Positions 49,527 through 57,963 of a stretch of 64,000 nucleotides of DNA are shown piece by piece. The DNA is from Micromonospora phaseoli (GTDB lineage Bacteria > Actinomycetota > Actinomycetes > Mycobacteriales > Micromonosporaceae). A program made the position numbers and the translations under genes. Each line of letters starts with the position of its first letter. Positions within the stretch are counted from its first letter, which is position 1. The notes under the pieces were generated by a model. The model searched no databases, was not told the origin of the DNA, and saw only the letters and a list, made by a program, of their open reading frames with translations. The stretch is taken from NCBI RefSeq assembly GCF_900109115.1, contig NZ_FNYV01000003.1, forward strand, positions 214,843-278,842, read 5' to 3'.

Positions 49527-49781
49527 TCAGCGCGGCGGACCGCCGCGACGGCCGCGGGTCAGCCGGATCAACAACACGACGACCACGGCCACCACCACCA
49601 GGCAGCAGAGCAGACTCAGGAAACCGAAGACGCCGAAGCCGCGTCCGCGCCGCCGGGCCGCCTCTACGACCAGTTCGCCGGTACCGGTCGAGGCCCAGGC
49701 TGCCACCGGGACGAACACCGTCAGCACGACCGTACCCAGCAGCGTGCCGAGACGTCCCCACCACTTGCCGAAGGAAGACAT
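49527..49781 (-). CDS. Small double-hydrophobic membrane protein
   Basis: An 84-residue protein. A signal-like first helix (LGTLLGTVVLTVFVPVAAWAS) is followed by a short outside part with a basic ARRRGRGFG and a strong second membrane helix (LSLLCCLVVVAVVVVLLIRL), then a basic tail. It could be a two-pass protein or a secreted and re-anchored one. No family is recognised. It is upstream of purC on the same strand, 63 bases apart. Confidence 0.6.
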   Translation of the reverse strand: MSSFGKWWGRLGTLLGTVVLTVFVPVAAWASTGTGELVVEAARRRGRGFGVFGFLSLLCCLVVVAVVVVLLIRLTRGRRGGPPR

Positions 49782-49845
49782 GCAGCCATCCTCGCCGACA
49801 CGCGCAACTGCGGACGGTGAACAGCGGTGACCGGCGAGTTCACCG

Positions 49846-49885
49846 AAAAAGTCGACGGCCCCGGATGAATCCGGGGCCGTCGACT
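49846..49885 (-). terminator. Intrinsic terminator after first tRNA-fMet
   Basis: Perfect 17-base arms (49850-49866 and 49869-49885) with a two-base loop and a T5 tract in the minus-strand transcript, five bases after the tRNA 3' end. A textbook factor-independent terminator. Confidence 0.92.
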
Positions 49886-49890
49886 GACCG

Positions 49891-49964
49891 TAGCGGGGAC
49901 AGGATTTGAACCTGCGACCTCTGGGTTATGAGCCCAGCGAGCTACCGAGCTGCTCCACCCCGCG
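49891..49964 (-). tRNA. tRNA-fMet (CAT), copy 1
   Basis: A 74-base tRNA without encoded CCA. The anticodon loop is CTCATAA on a stem with three G:C pairs next to it (GGG...CCC), and the first pair of the acceptor stem is a C1:U72 mismatch: both mark the initiator. The T arm has GGTTCAAATCC. It is identical in sequence to copy 2 and has its own terminator. Confidence 0.96.
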
Positions 49965-50093
49965 TCGCTAGATCCACCCTACCCCACCCGCTCCCGCCCC
50001 ATTCACTCACCCCCGGTACCCGATCCGCCGGAGCGTGCGGCGTCAATCGCGCCCACGTCAGCGGGTCTGCCGAGACGGACCTGGCACGGAACG

Positions 50094-50127
50094 AAAAACT
50101 GGCCCCGGACGAGTCCGGAGCCAGTTT
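50094..50127 (-). terminator. Intrinsic terminator after second tRNA-fMet
   Basis: Fourteen-base arms (50096-50109 and 50114-50127) with one mismatch and a four-base loop; a T5 tract follows in the minus-strand transcript. It lies eight bases after the tRNA 3' end. Confidence 0.88.
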
Positions 50128-50134
50128 CTGGTAG

Positions 50135-50208
50135 TAGCGGGGACAGGATTTGAACCTGCGACCTCTGGGTTATGAGCCCAGCGAGCTACCGAGCTGCTCC
50201 ACCCCGCG
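50135..50208 (-). tRNA. tRNA-fMet (CAT), copy 2
   Basis: Identical over 74 bases to the copy at 49891-49964, with the same initiator marks (C1:U72, three G:C pairs below the anticodon loop). The two are 170 bases apart in the same direction and each has its own terminator, so they are separate transcription units rather than one tandem transcript. Confidence 0.96.
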
Positions 50209-50279
50209 TCGGTAGATCTACCGTAGCGCACCACCCCGGGCCGCCGCAAAACGACCCACGGTGCGGCCCGCAGCGCCAA

Positions 50280-50331
50280 CGACAGGGCCCGCGGCGGCGA
50301 CCAGAGGATCGCCGGGCCGCGGGCCCTGTCG
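50280..50331 (-). terminator. Hairpin after the UPF0182 gene
   Basis: Perfect 16-base arms (50280-50295 and 50316-50331) plus an inner GGCGA/TCGCC stem; nine bases after the UPF0182 stop. No T-tract. Confidence 0.75.
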
Positions 50332-50339
50332 GTCGGTCG

Positions 50340-53300
50340 TCAGCCCGTGGGTGACGGGCTACCGGTCGGTTCCGCACCACTCGGCGCGCCGGACCCGCCG
50401 GCCGCCTGCTGAGCCTGCTGGAACGCGGTCAACGCCTCGTCCAGCGCCTTGAGCGCGCGGCCGTACCGCTCGAAGTCACCGGACGCCTGCGCGGCCCGCA
50501 CCTCGGTGATCGCCGCCTGCACCCGGTCGGCGGCCGCCCCCAGTTCTCCGGTGAGCGGCGGTGCCTCGCCGCCCGGCGACGGCGGAGGTGTCGCCGTCGG
50601 CGAAGCCGGCGGTTCCTCGCCCGCTGGCGGCGGCTCCTCGCCCGTGGCCGGCGGCGGGTTGCCGGCCGCCGCCCGCTTGCCCTGCTCGACGAGTTGCCTG
50701 ATGCCGTCCGTCGGGTTGTCGGCCAGCACCACGAAGGAACCGCCGTCACCGTAGGAGAGCAGCACCTTCTGCAGCAGCGGGTACGCGTCCTGCTGGTTGC
50801 TCTTCACGTAGACCGGCTCGACGTAGAGCATCCCGTTGCCGAACGGCAGCGAGAGCAGGTTGCCGTACTGCACCTGGGCCTGGTTCGAGGAGAGCAGGTT
50901 CAGCTGCTGGCGGATGTTGGCGTTGTTGGTCATCTGCTGGTGCACCTGCACCGGGCCGGAAACCCGGGTCTGGTCGGGCAGCTCCAGCACCTGCAACGTC
51001 GGCCTGCCGTCCTGGTACGACCCGGAGATCAGCGCGGCCAGGTTCTGCCGGCCGTTCGGGGTGACCGCGCTGGTGAGTTGGAAGCGCGGCGCCTCCTGGC
51101 CGGGGAACTGCGTGTAGAGGTAGTACGGCGGCTGCTTCTGCCCACTGTCGGGCGCGTCCGGCACGTTCGGCACCTGCCAGAAGTCCTGCCCGGAGTAGAA
51201 GTCACCGGGGTTGGTGACGTGGAACCGGGTCAGCAGGTTGCGCTGCACCTTGAACAGGTCGGCCGGGTACCGGAAGTGGTCGGCCAGCGCCGGCGGGATC
51301 TCCGCCCGCGGCTTGATCAGGTCACCGCCGAACGCCTTGTTCCACGCCTTGAGCACCGGGTCGTTCTCGTCGAACTCGTAGAGGACGACCGTGCCGTCGT
51401 ACGCGTCGACGGTCGCCTTGACCGAGTTGCGGATGTAGTTGACGTTCTCCCGGGCCAGCTGGATGGTGCCGCGACCGGTCAGCTCGTCGGTCGTCTCCTG
51501 CTGAAGGTTGACCCGCTCGGCGTACGGGTAGGTGGCGGCGGTCGTGTAGCCGTCCACGATCCACTGCACCCGGCCGTCCACCACCGCCGGGTAGGGGTCG
51601 CCGTCCAGGGTGAGGAACGGCGCGACCTTCTCCACCCGGTCCCGGGGGTTACGCACGTAGAGCAGCTTGGAGTTCTCGTTGACCGCCTCGGAGAGCAGGA
51701 AGTTCGCCTCCTGCTCCTTGATCGCGTAGAGCAGCTTCCGGCCGAACGAGCCGACGTCGACGCCGCCGGAACCGGTGTAGGTGTAGTACGACTCGCTACC
51801 CTCCTCGCCGCTCTCGCCGGCGGGCCGGTCGAACTCGGCGGGGTTGGCGTCCGGGTTTGGCTTGCCGACGATGGCGTAGTCGCCGTCCTGCATCCGCTCG
51901 CCGTAGTAGATCCGCGGCTGGCTCGCCGGAATCTGGTCGGTGGGCGAGGAACAGGATTCCTGCGACCGGTCGCCCAGGAAACCGGAGACGAAGAACGGCT
52001 GACCACCACAGACCACCTGGTTGGCGGGGGCGGCCACCACCCCGTACCCGTGGGTGTAGACGGTGTGCCGGTTGATCCAGTTGCTCTGCTGGGCGGTCAG
52101 CTCGCCGTAGTTGATCTCGCGTACCCCGACCACGTAGTCCTGGGTCTCCCCGTCGACCGCGTACCGGTCGATGTCGAGCTTGGGGCCGAAGTCGTAGAAG
52201 CCACGGACCTGCTGGAGCTGGGTGTAGGTCTCGCTGACCAGCTGCGGGTCGAGCAGCCGCGCGTTCGGCACCACCGAGGTGTCGGTGGCCAGGCTCTCCG
52301 GCGGGGTCAGATTGCTGGCCGCGTACGCCGAGGTCTGGGCGTCGGCCAGACCGTACGAAGCGCGGGTGGCGTCAATGCTGCGCTGGATGTACGGCGCCTC
52401 CTTGTCCCGGGCGCTGGGCTTGACCTCGAACGTCTGCACCGCCCACGGGTAGATGCCGCCGATCGCGACCGCGGAGACCCCGAGCAGCGCCAGGGAGATG
52501 CCCGGCCAGACCAGGTTACGCATCCAGGCATTGGAGAAGACGATGATCGCGATCGCCACCACCACGGAGATGTAGGCGAGGATCTCCTTGGCCGGCAGCA
52601 GCGCGTTGATGTCGGCGTACCCGGCGCCGTAGACACCCACCCCGTCGTTGTACTCCAGCAGCATCGACCGCCGGTCCAGCACGTACGCGACCGCCTTGAG
52701 CAGGACGAAGACCGCGGCCAGCGTGCTCAGGTGGGCGCGGGCGGCGTTGCTCATCCGGTCACCGACGCCCTGCAGGCGCACCCCGCCGAAGAGGTAGTGC
52801 ACGGCCAGCGAGCCGATCAGGGCCAGTACCACCGCGGTGAAGCCGAGCCCGAGCAGGAACCGCCAGAACGGCAGTTGGAAGACGTAGAAGCCGATGTCGA
52901 CGCCGAACTCCGGGTCGTCGACACCGAAGTTTCCGCCGTGCAGGAAGAGCAGCCACTGGTTCCAGCGGCTCTGCGCCGACAGCCCGGCGAAGAGACCGAC
53001 GACAGCGGCGGCCACCGTGATCCACAGCCCGAGCCGGGGGCCGAGCAGCATCCGGTAGCGCTCCAGGGTGGCCTGTTCCGGGGAGTGCGGGCGCATCCGG
53101 GGACGCAGCCGTTGCGCGAGCCAGAGGTTGCCACCGACGATAGCCGCCATGGCCAGGCCGGCGGCCAGGAAGAGCAGCAGCCGGGTGACCAGCACCCCTC
53201 TGAAGACCTCGGTGTAGTCGACCTCGGAGAACCAGAGCCAGTCCGTCCAGGCCTGCACCCCCCAGCCGAGCAGGGTGAACAGGACGAACACCCCGATCAG

Positions 53301-53360
53301 AACACCGATTGTGACGCGTCCGCGTCGGCTCATCCTCGGCAGGGGGCTGCTGCTACGCAT
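50340..53360 (-). CDS. UPF0182 family large membrane protein
   Basis: A 1006-residue protein of the UPF0182 family (Rv3193c/Rv0064-like). Seven membrane segments fill the first 320 residues (VTIGVLIGVFVLFTLLGW, LLLFLAAGLAMAAIVGG, LGLWITVAAAVVGLFAGL and later ones), then a large outside domain of about 580 residues (for example VSGFLGDRSQESCSS and QDFWQVPNVPDAPDS) and a Pro/Glu/Gly-rich, then helical C-terminal tail (ALKALDEALTAFQQAQQ). Function unknown; its conservation next to the Lon-like PDZ protease suggests an envelope role. The start is ATG at 53360 (MRSSSPLPRMSRRG). Confidence 0.93.
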   Translation of the reverse strand: MRSSSPLPRMSRRGRVTIGVLIGVFVLFTLLGWGVQAWTDWLWFSEVDYTEVFRGVLVTRLLLFLAAGLAMAAIVGGNLWLAQRLRPRMRPHSPEQATLERYRMLLGPRLGLWITVAAAVVGLFAGLSAQSRWNQWLLFLHGGNFGVDDPEFGVDIGFYVFQLPFWRFLLGLGFTAVVLALIGSLAVHYLFGGVRLQGVGDRMSNAARAHLSTLAAVFVLLKAVAYVLDRRSMLLEYNDGVGVYGAGYADINALLPAKEILAYISVVVAIAIIVFSNAWMRNLVWPGISLALLGVSAVAIGGIYPWAVQTFEVKPSARDKEAPYIQRSIDATRASYGLADAQTSAYAASNLTPPESLATDTSVVPNARLLDPQLVSETYTQLQQVRGFYDFGPKLDIDRYAVDGETQDYVVGVREINYGELTAQQSNWINRHTVYTHGYGVVAAPANQVVCGGQPFFVSGFLGDRSQESCSSPTDQIPASQPRIYYGERMQDGDYAIVGKPNPDANPAEFDRPAGESGEEGSESYYTYTGSGGVDVGSFGRKLLYAIKEQEANFLLSEAVNENSKLLYVRNPRDRVEKVAPFLTLDGDPYPAVVDGRVQWIVDGYTTAATYPYAERVNLQQETTDELTGRGTIQLARENVNYIRNSVKATVDAYDGTVVLYEFDENDPVLKAWNKAFGGDLIKPRAEIPPALADHFRYPADLFKVQRNLLTRFHVTNPGDFYSGQDFWQVPNVPDAPDSGQKQPPYYLYTQFPGQEAPRFQLTSAVTPNGRQNLAALISGSYQDGRPTLQVLELPDQTRVSGPVQVHQQMTNNANIRQQLNLLSSNQAQVQYGNLLSLPFGNGMLYVEPVYVKSNQQDAYPLLQKVLLSYGDGGSFVVLADNPTDGIRQLVEQGKRAAAGNPPPATGEEPPPAGEEPPASPTATPPPSPGGEAPPLTGELGAAADRVQAAITEVRAAQASGDFERYGRALKALDEALTAFQQAQQAAGGSGAPSGAEPTGSPSPTG

Positions 53361-53552
53361 GACCACTGTTGGCTCCGCACGCTCGTTATGATCGGCTCCG
53401 ATCAGGGACCCAGAGTACGGGGTGTTCCTGAAGGCGTCGGCGGAAGGTCGTGCCGCGCCTGCGGCGCCCGGTCGCGATCCGACCGTACGGCCCGGCCGCA
53501 AGCGTCCGACGTCGACGCGGTCGACGCGCAACGTGCAGGTCCGGCGCGCGGA

Positions 53553-54566
53553 TCAGCAGAGCGTGGGCGCACCCCCGGCGCGCAGCGTCTCCAGTGCGTC
53601 GAGCGCCTCGTCGAGCGAACCCACCCGCACCAACGGCAGGTCCGGCTGCCGGTTACGTGTCGCCTCGGCGCAGTTCGCCGCCGGTACCAGGAACGCCGTC
53701 GCGCCGGCCCGCTTCGCCCCGACCAGCTTCTGCGGGATGCCGCCGATCGGGCCGACCTGCCCGGAGTCGTCGATGGTGCCGGTGCCGGCGATGACCCGGC
53801 CGCCGGTCAGGTCCTCCGGGGTCAGCTTGTCGATGATGCCGAGGGCGAACATCAGGCCCGCGCTGGGACCGCCGATGTCCCGCAGGTCGAAGGAGAGGGT
53901 GAACGGGTGCGGCTGCTGCTGCTCGATCTCGATCCCGATCCGGGGCCGGCCGTCCTGCTCGCGGCTGGTGACCGTGTCGGTGCGGGCGACACCGTCGCGG
54001 GTGTAGCCGATCCGCAGCGCCGTACCCGCCGGCTTCGCCCTGATCAGCTCCGTCAGCCGGGAGGCGAGCGGCACCGCCGCCCCGTCCACCGACGTGACCA
54101 CGTCGCCCGGGCGGAGCAACCCGGCCGCCGGGCCGTCGGCCGCGACCGTCTTGACCACGACCTGCACCTCGTACCCGAGCTCCCGCAGCGCGGCGGTCTC
54201 GGCGCTGGTCTGCGAGACCTGGAAGTCCTCGGCGTTGCGCTGTTCCACCTCCTCCTGACTCTCCCCCGGCGGGTAGACCAGCTCGCGCGGCACCACCGCC
54301 TGCTCGTCGGAGAGCCAGCCCTGGATGGCCGAGCGCAGTTTGACGCCGGGCTGCACACCCACCGTGGTCAGCCGCAGCTGACCTGCCGAGGTGGAGGTCT
54401 CCCGCCCGCTGACCTGGATGACCTCCTTGCCGTCCTCCCGTCCCACGGTGTCAACGGTCGGGCCGGGACCGAGCACCACGTACGGGACGGGCGCGCCGAG
54501 CACCCCGATGCTGAGCAGAGCGGTGAGCAGTGCACCGAGCAGGACGGTCACGCCGCGACGTCTCAT
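53553..54566 (-). CDS. PDZ-domain Lon-like secreted protease (YlbL type)
   Basis: A 337-residue membrane-anchored protease. One N-terminal membrane helix (VTVLLGALLTALLSIGVLG), a PDZ domain (about residues 130-200; GPAAGLLRPGDVVTSVDG) and a Lon C-terminal S16 domain with the catalytic Ser in IGGPSAGLMFALGI and the Lys in GIPQKLVGAKRAGA. It probably cuts proteins outside the cytoplasm. The start is ATG at 54566, with TACGCT seven bases upstream. It lies upstream of the UPF0182 gene on the same strand, as Rv3194c/Rv3193c do. Confidence 0.93.
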   Translation of the reverse strand: MRRRGVTVLLGALLTALLSIGVLGAPVPYVVLGPGPTVDTVGREDGKEVIQVSGRETSTSAGQLRLTTVGVQPGVKLRSAIQGWLSDEQAVVPRELVYPPGESQEEVEQRNAEDFQVSQTSAETAALRELGYEVQVVVKTVAADGPAAGLLRPGDVVTSVDGAAVPLASRLTELIRAKPAGTALRIGYTRDGVARTDTVTSREQDGRPRIGIEIEQQQPHPFTLSFDLRDIGGPSAGLMFALGIIDKLTPEDLTGGRVIAGTGTIDDSGQVGPIGGIPQKLVGAKRAGATAFLVPAANCAEATRNRQPDLPLVRVGSLDEALDALETLRAGGAPTLC

Positions 54567-54677
54567 GCGGCAGAGCGTACCGACCCGGGTGACGGCTCCC
54601 GACCGCCACGACGACTTCGCCCTCAGCGCAACCGCGGTGGCGGCAGCCGGGGGCATCGCCCGCGTACCGTAGACGTC

Positions 54678-55976
54678 GTGCCTGATATTCCGTTCGGTTT
54701 CGCGCTTCCGGGTGGGCAGCCGCCCGATCCCAACGACCCCGCGCAGATGCAGCAGTTCATGTCGCAGTTGCAGCACCTGCTCTCCGCGCCGGGGAGCGGG
54801 CCGGTCAACTGGGATCTGGCCCGCCAGGTGGCGGCCAGCCAGCTCGCCGCGTCGGGTGACCCGGCGGTCTCGCCGTACGAGCGCAACGCGGTGGAGGAGG
54901 CGCTGCGCATCGCCGATCTCTGGCTGGAGCCGGCCTCCGCCCTGCCCTCGGGCATCCGGAACACCATCGCCTGGAACCGGAACGAGTGGATCTTCAAGAC
55001 GCTCGACGTGTGGCGCAAGCTGTGCGATCCGGTGGCCAGCCGGATGGTCGGCGCGATGGGAGACCTGGTGCCGCCGGAGGCCCGAGCTCAGCTCGGCCCG
55101 ATGCAGTCGATGGTGGCGACCCTGGGTGGGGCGCTCTTCGGCGGCCAGCTCGGTCAGGCGCTCGGGTCGCTCGCCGCGGAGGTGCTCTCCGCCGGCGACA
55201 TCGGCCTGCCGCTCGGCCCGGCCGGCACCGCCGCGTTGGTCCCGGCCAACATCAAGGCGTACGGCGAGGGCCTGGAGCTGCCCGAGGACGAGGTACGCCT
55301 CTACGTGGCCCTGCGCGAGGCCGCGCACCAGCGACTCTTCGAGCACGTGCCGTGGCTGCGCGGGCACGTCCTCAACGCCGTGGAGACCTACGCCGCCGGC
55401 ATCCGGGTCAACCGGGAGGCGATCGAGGAGGCGATGGGGCGGGTCGACCCGACCGACCCGGAGTCGATGCAGGCGATCGCCCTGGAGGGCATCTTCACCC
55501 CGGAGGACAGCCCGGCGCAGAAGGCCTCGCTGGCCCGGTTGGAGACCGCCCTCGCCCTGGTCGAGGGCTGGGTCTGCCACGTGGTGGACGGCGCGGCGGC
55601 CGGCCGGTTGCCGAACGTGGTGTCGCTGGGCGAGGCGTTCCGCCGACGTCGGGCGGCCGGCGGACCGGCCGAGCAGACCTTCGCCGCCCTGGTCGGGCTG
55701 GAGCTGCGCCCCCGCCGGCTGCGGGAGGCTGCCGCGCTCTGGGCGGCGCTCACCAAGCACCGGGGCATCGCCGGCCGGGACGCGCTGTGGGGACACCCCG
55801 ACCTGCTGCCCTCCGACGACGACTTCGCCGACCCGGTCGCCTTCGCCATGGCCGACGTGGATCTGATGACCGAGCTGGAGAACTTCGACTTCTCCGCCCC
55901 GGGTGGCCCGGAGGAGAAGGCGCCCGGCGAGATCGAGGGCCCCGACGGACCCGAGGACGGCGAGAAGCGCTCCTGA
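54678..55976 (+). CDS. Zinc-dependent metalloprotease-like protein (DUF2342)
   Basis: A 432-residue soluble protein. The N terminus is MPDIPFGFALPGGQPPDPND, then Ser/Ala-rich helices, SRMVGAMGDLVPPEA and GGALFGGQLGQALGSLAAE. The metal motif is in VALREAAHQRLFEHVPWL (H-x-R-L-F-E-H), which the family uses in place of HExxH. The substrate is unknown; an old name is F420-biosynthesis-associated protein. The start is GTG at 54678 with TACCGT seven bases upstream. Divergent from the PDZ protease gene, as in mycobacteria (Rv3195). Confidence 0.9.
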   Translation: MPDIPFGFALPGGQPPDPNDPAQMQQFMSQLQHLLSAPGSGPVNWDLARQVAASQLAASGDPAVSPYERNAVEEALRIADLWLEPASALPSGIRNTIAWNRNEWIFKTLDVWRKLCDPVASRMVGAMGDLVPPEARAQLGPMQSMVATLGGALFGGQLGQALGSLAAEVLSAGDIGLPLGPAGTAALVPANIKAYGEGLELPEDEVRLYVALREAAHQRLFEHVPWLRGHVLNAVETYAAGIRVNREAIEEAMGRVDPTDPESMQAIALEGIFTPEDSPAQKASLARLETALALVEGWVCHVVDGAAAGRLPNVVSLGEAFRRRRAAGGPAEQTFAALVGLELRPRRLREAAALWAALTKHRGIAGRDALWGHPDLLPSDDDFADPVAFAMADVDLMTELENFDFSAPGGPEEKAPGEIEGPDGPEDGEKRS

Positions 55977-55991
55977 CCGTCAGCGGCGGCG

Positions 55992-56621
55992 TCAGCCGCG
56001 CCGACCTGCGCCGGAGAGCAGGGCGCGGGTGTTCTCCCACCCGCCCAGGGCCGGGTCGAGCCGGGCCAGGTCCGCCGGGCCGCGCAGCCGGTGCCAGGAC
56101 GGCGTCACCGCCAGCTCACCCGGGCGGGGCGCGGCCGCACGCACAGCTGCGGGCACTGCGGCATCCATGTCCAGCGGCGGCAGCCACGACGGTACGGGAA
56201 GCCGTGCCGCCACCCCGAGCAGCCCGGGGAGGCTGCCCTCGACCGGGGCGAGGGCGACCGGCCGGCTGGTGAGCGGACGCAGCAGTTTGCCGACGGTGAG
56301 CCCGGGCAGGTCGGGGGCGTCCCCCGCGACCACCGCGGCCTGCTCGTAACCGCCCGGCGCGTCGACCGACGAGTCGAGGGCGGCGAGCACCGCGTTCGGG
56401 GTCGGCTCGGGCACCTCGTAGACGGTCGTGCCGGGCCAGATCACCGCGTCGGCCAGCCAGCGGTCGGCCTGGGTGACCGCCACCGCGGTGTCCACCTCGT
56501 TGAGGGTGGCGAGCAGGTCCACCACGTCCTCGGCGAGGGCCGTGCGCCAATCGACCGGGTCGATGCCGGGCGGCGCCCAGGCGACCGGCGCGAGCAACGC
56601 CACCACCACACGTCGGGCCAT
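55992..56621 (-). CDS. Nucleotidyltransferase-like protein of unknown function
   Basis: A 209-residue protein. VVVALLAPVAWAPPGIDP, the NEVDTAVAVTQADRWLAD stretch and VVAGDAPDLPGLTVGKLLRPL resemble the DUF2064/glycosyltransferase-A-like family, where GDAPDLP is the metal-binding motif. The first half lacks a clear nucleotide-binding loop, so activity is doubtful. It is not an adjacent F420 gene, although DUF2342 and CofC-like proteins are sometimes linked. The start is ATG at 56621, with TAGGGT six bases upstream. It lies downstream of the M48-like protease gene. Confidence 0.5.
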   Translation of the reverse strand: MARRVVVALLAPVAWAPPGIDPVDWRTALAEDVVDLLATLNEVDTAVAVTQADRWLADAVIWPGTTVYEVPEPTPNAVLAALDSSVDAPGGYEQAAVVAGDAPDLPGLTVGKLLRPLTSRPVALAPVEGSLPGLLGVAARLPVPSWLPPLDMDAAVPAAVRAAAPRPGELAVTPSWHRLRGPADLARLDPALGGWENTRALLSGAGRRG

Positions 56622-56652
56622 CCTCCGACCCTACCGTCGCGCTGCCGGGCGG

Positions 56653-57174
56653 TCAGGGGGTGCCGGCGACGGCCGCCACGCCCTCCAGGTAACCCCGGGC
56701 GCGTTCGGTCCTCGGATACCGGCCGACCAGGGACCAGAACTGACCGTCGTGGCTGGGCACGATGAGGTGGGCCAACTCGTGCAGCAGCACGTAGTCGATC
56801 ACCCAGTCCGGCATCTCCTGGATCCGGTGCGACAGCCGGATCGAGCGGTCCGCCGGGGTGCAGGAGCCCCACCGGCCGTTCTGGTTACTCACCCATCGAA
56901 CGCTGGCCGGCAGGGCCTGGTCGCCGTACTCAGCCAGGTAGAGTTTGATCAACCGGTTCGCCCGGGCCAGCAGCTCCGCGTCGGAGCGGGTCAGGCGCCC
57001 CTCCCGAGCGGCGAGCCGAGCGAGCATCCGGTCGACCCACTCGCTCTCCTCGGCGCGGGAGAACTGGTCCGGGATGAGGACCACCACCCGCTCACCGTCA
57101 CGGTAGGCGGACACCGTGCGTCGCCGGCGCTGGCTGCGCCGCACCTCGACGACCGGCTTCCGCGCCCCAGCCAT
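56653..57174 (-). CDS. YgjP-type (WLM/M48-like) metallopeptidase
   Basis: A 173-residue protease. The zinc motif is YVLLHELAHLIVPSHDGQFWSLV (H-E-L-A-H, third ligand His in SHDGQFW), preceded by WGSCTPADRSIRLSHRI, typical of YgjP/DUF45. The N-terminal part is basic (RRSQRRRRTVSAYRDGERV). The substrate is unknown; links to restriction systems are known for the family, but none is here. The start is ATG at 57174. The 529 bases upstream up to the DUF5679 gene hold no clear gene. Confidence 0.9.
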   Translation of the reverse strand: MAGARKPVVEVRRSQRRRRTVSAYRDGERVVVLIPDQFSRAEESEWVDRMLARLAAREGRLTRSDAELLARANRLIKLYLAEYGDQALPASVRWVSNQNGRWGSCTPADRSIRLSHRIQEMPDWVIDYVLLHELAHLIVPSHDGQFWSLVGRYPRTERARGYLEGVAAVAGTP

Positions 57175-57703
57175 CAGTGGACCGCGCAGCCTCGGTTTGC
57201 TGTCACGTTGGCAAGCTAATGCGTTGTGACCAGGGGTCCGCAAGAGTCAACCCCCCGACACGCGTCCGGAAAGTGGGGATTGGTCGCCAGGAGTCCCGAA
57301 AAAATTCTTGCCGGACCCGCTGTACGCGTCACGATCACCCTTCGTGGTGGTCGGCGAGTGTCACACGCGGGCCGACCACCACGGTAAGTGATCATTTCTC
57401 GGGCCGCACACCGGGGTCTCATCCCCCGCCTGGGGGCATCACCTGCGCAATTGCGGGCCCCCGGTCGGCGTGTCCCCGCCAAACTGGCTGATCTGACCCA
57501 ATTCGCCGTGCACACTCTCGACGTCGCCTTGCTCACAGTGGCAATGCGCAGCTGACATGGAACCGCCCACACCTGGGTAGGGTCCGCCAACCAGTGGTCA
57601 CGTGGGTGGCCACGGAAGATGCCCAGCGCCGGGCGCCGTACGCGACCGCCGCCGGGAACCCCGCCGGGTCGGTCCGACCGGCGGACGAGACGAGGAGGAC
57701 ATC
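57175..57703. other. 529-base intergenic region with hairpin, no clear gene
   Basis: Two ORFs of about 100 codons exist here but have no family likeness or coding-like composition. The main feature is a perfect 13-base hairpin (57343-57355 and 57371-57383) with a 15-base loop. There is also a ten-base palindrome, CGCAATTGCG, near 57448. TAGGGT near 57577 may be a -10 box for the DUF5679 gene. Confidence 0.5.
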
Positions 57704-57871
57704 GTGGCCGACCAGGCCCAGACCTACAACGGTTACTGCGTCAAGTGCAAGGAGAAGCGGGACTTCGAAGGCCGTGTCGAGGTCTCGAAGACCGGCATGA
57801 ACATGGCCAAGGGCAAGTGTCCGGTGTGTGGCACAACAGTGAACCGCATCCTGGGCAAAGCGAAGGTCTGA
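57704..57871 (+). CDS. DUF5679 zinc-ribbon protein
   Basis: A 55-residue protein: MADQAQTYNGYCVKCKEKRD, then GKCPVCGTTVNRILGKAKV. Two C-x2-C pairs (YCVKC and KCPVC) form a zinc ribbon; between them is a basic KTGMNMAKG loop. This is the DUF5679 family, known from actinobacteria without a function. The GTG start has GAGGAGGA six bases upstream. A perfect terminator follows. Its own promoter and terminator indicate a monocistronic transcript. Confidence 0.88.
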   Translation: MADQAQTYNGYCVKCKEKRDFEGRVEVSKTGMNMAKGKCPVCGTTVNRILGKAKV

Positions 57872-57888
57872 CGTACGCGTACCGCAGG

Positions 57889-57916
57889 AAAGGGGGTGGC
57901 CGCGGCCACCCCCTTT
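57889..57916 (+). terminator. Terminator after the DUF5679 gene
   Basis: Perfect 13-base arms AAAGGGGGTGGCC (57889-57901) and GGCCACCCCCTTT (57904-57916), beginning 18 bases after the stop. The arms end in CCCTTT and give a short T run. Confidence 0.85.
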
Positions 57917-57963
57917 CACGTCTCCCCGGTCACTGTCGGACGACCGACTCTGCTACCCGCAGG

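Noticed and set aside
50694..55976. A 1760-codon open frame on the plus strand
   Set aside because: It is antisense to the UPF0182 and PDZ protease genes for most of its length and only its last 432 codons (DUF2342) are real. Long antisense frames are common in GC-rich DNA with strong third-position bias.
56653..57174. YgjP-type protease as part of a type I restriction system
   Set aside because: The family is sometimes linked to hsd genes, but no restriction or modification gene is nearby.
57216..57590. Minus-strand 124-codon ORF in the intergenic region
   Set aside because: No ribosome site, no family likeness and codon use unlike neighbours; kept only as part of the unexplained region.
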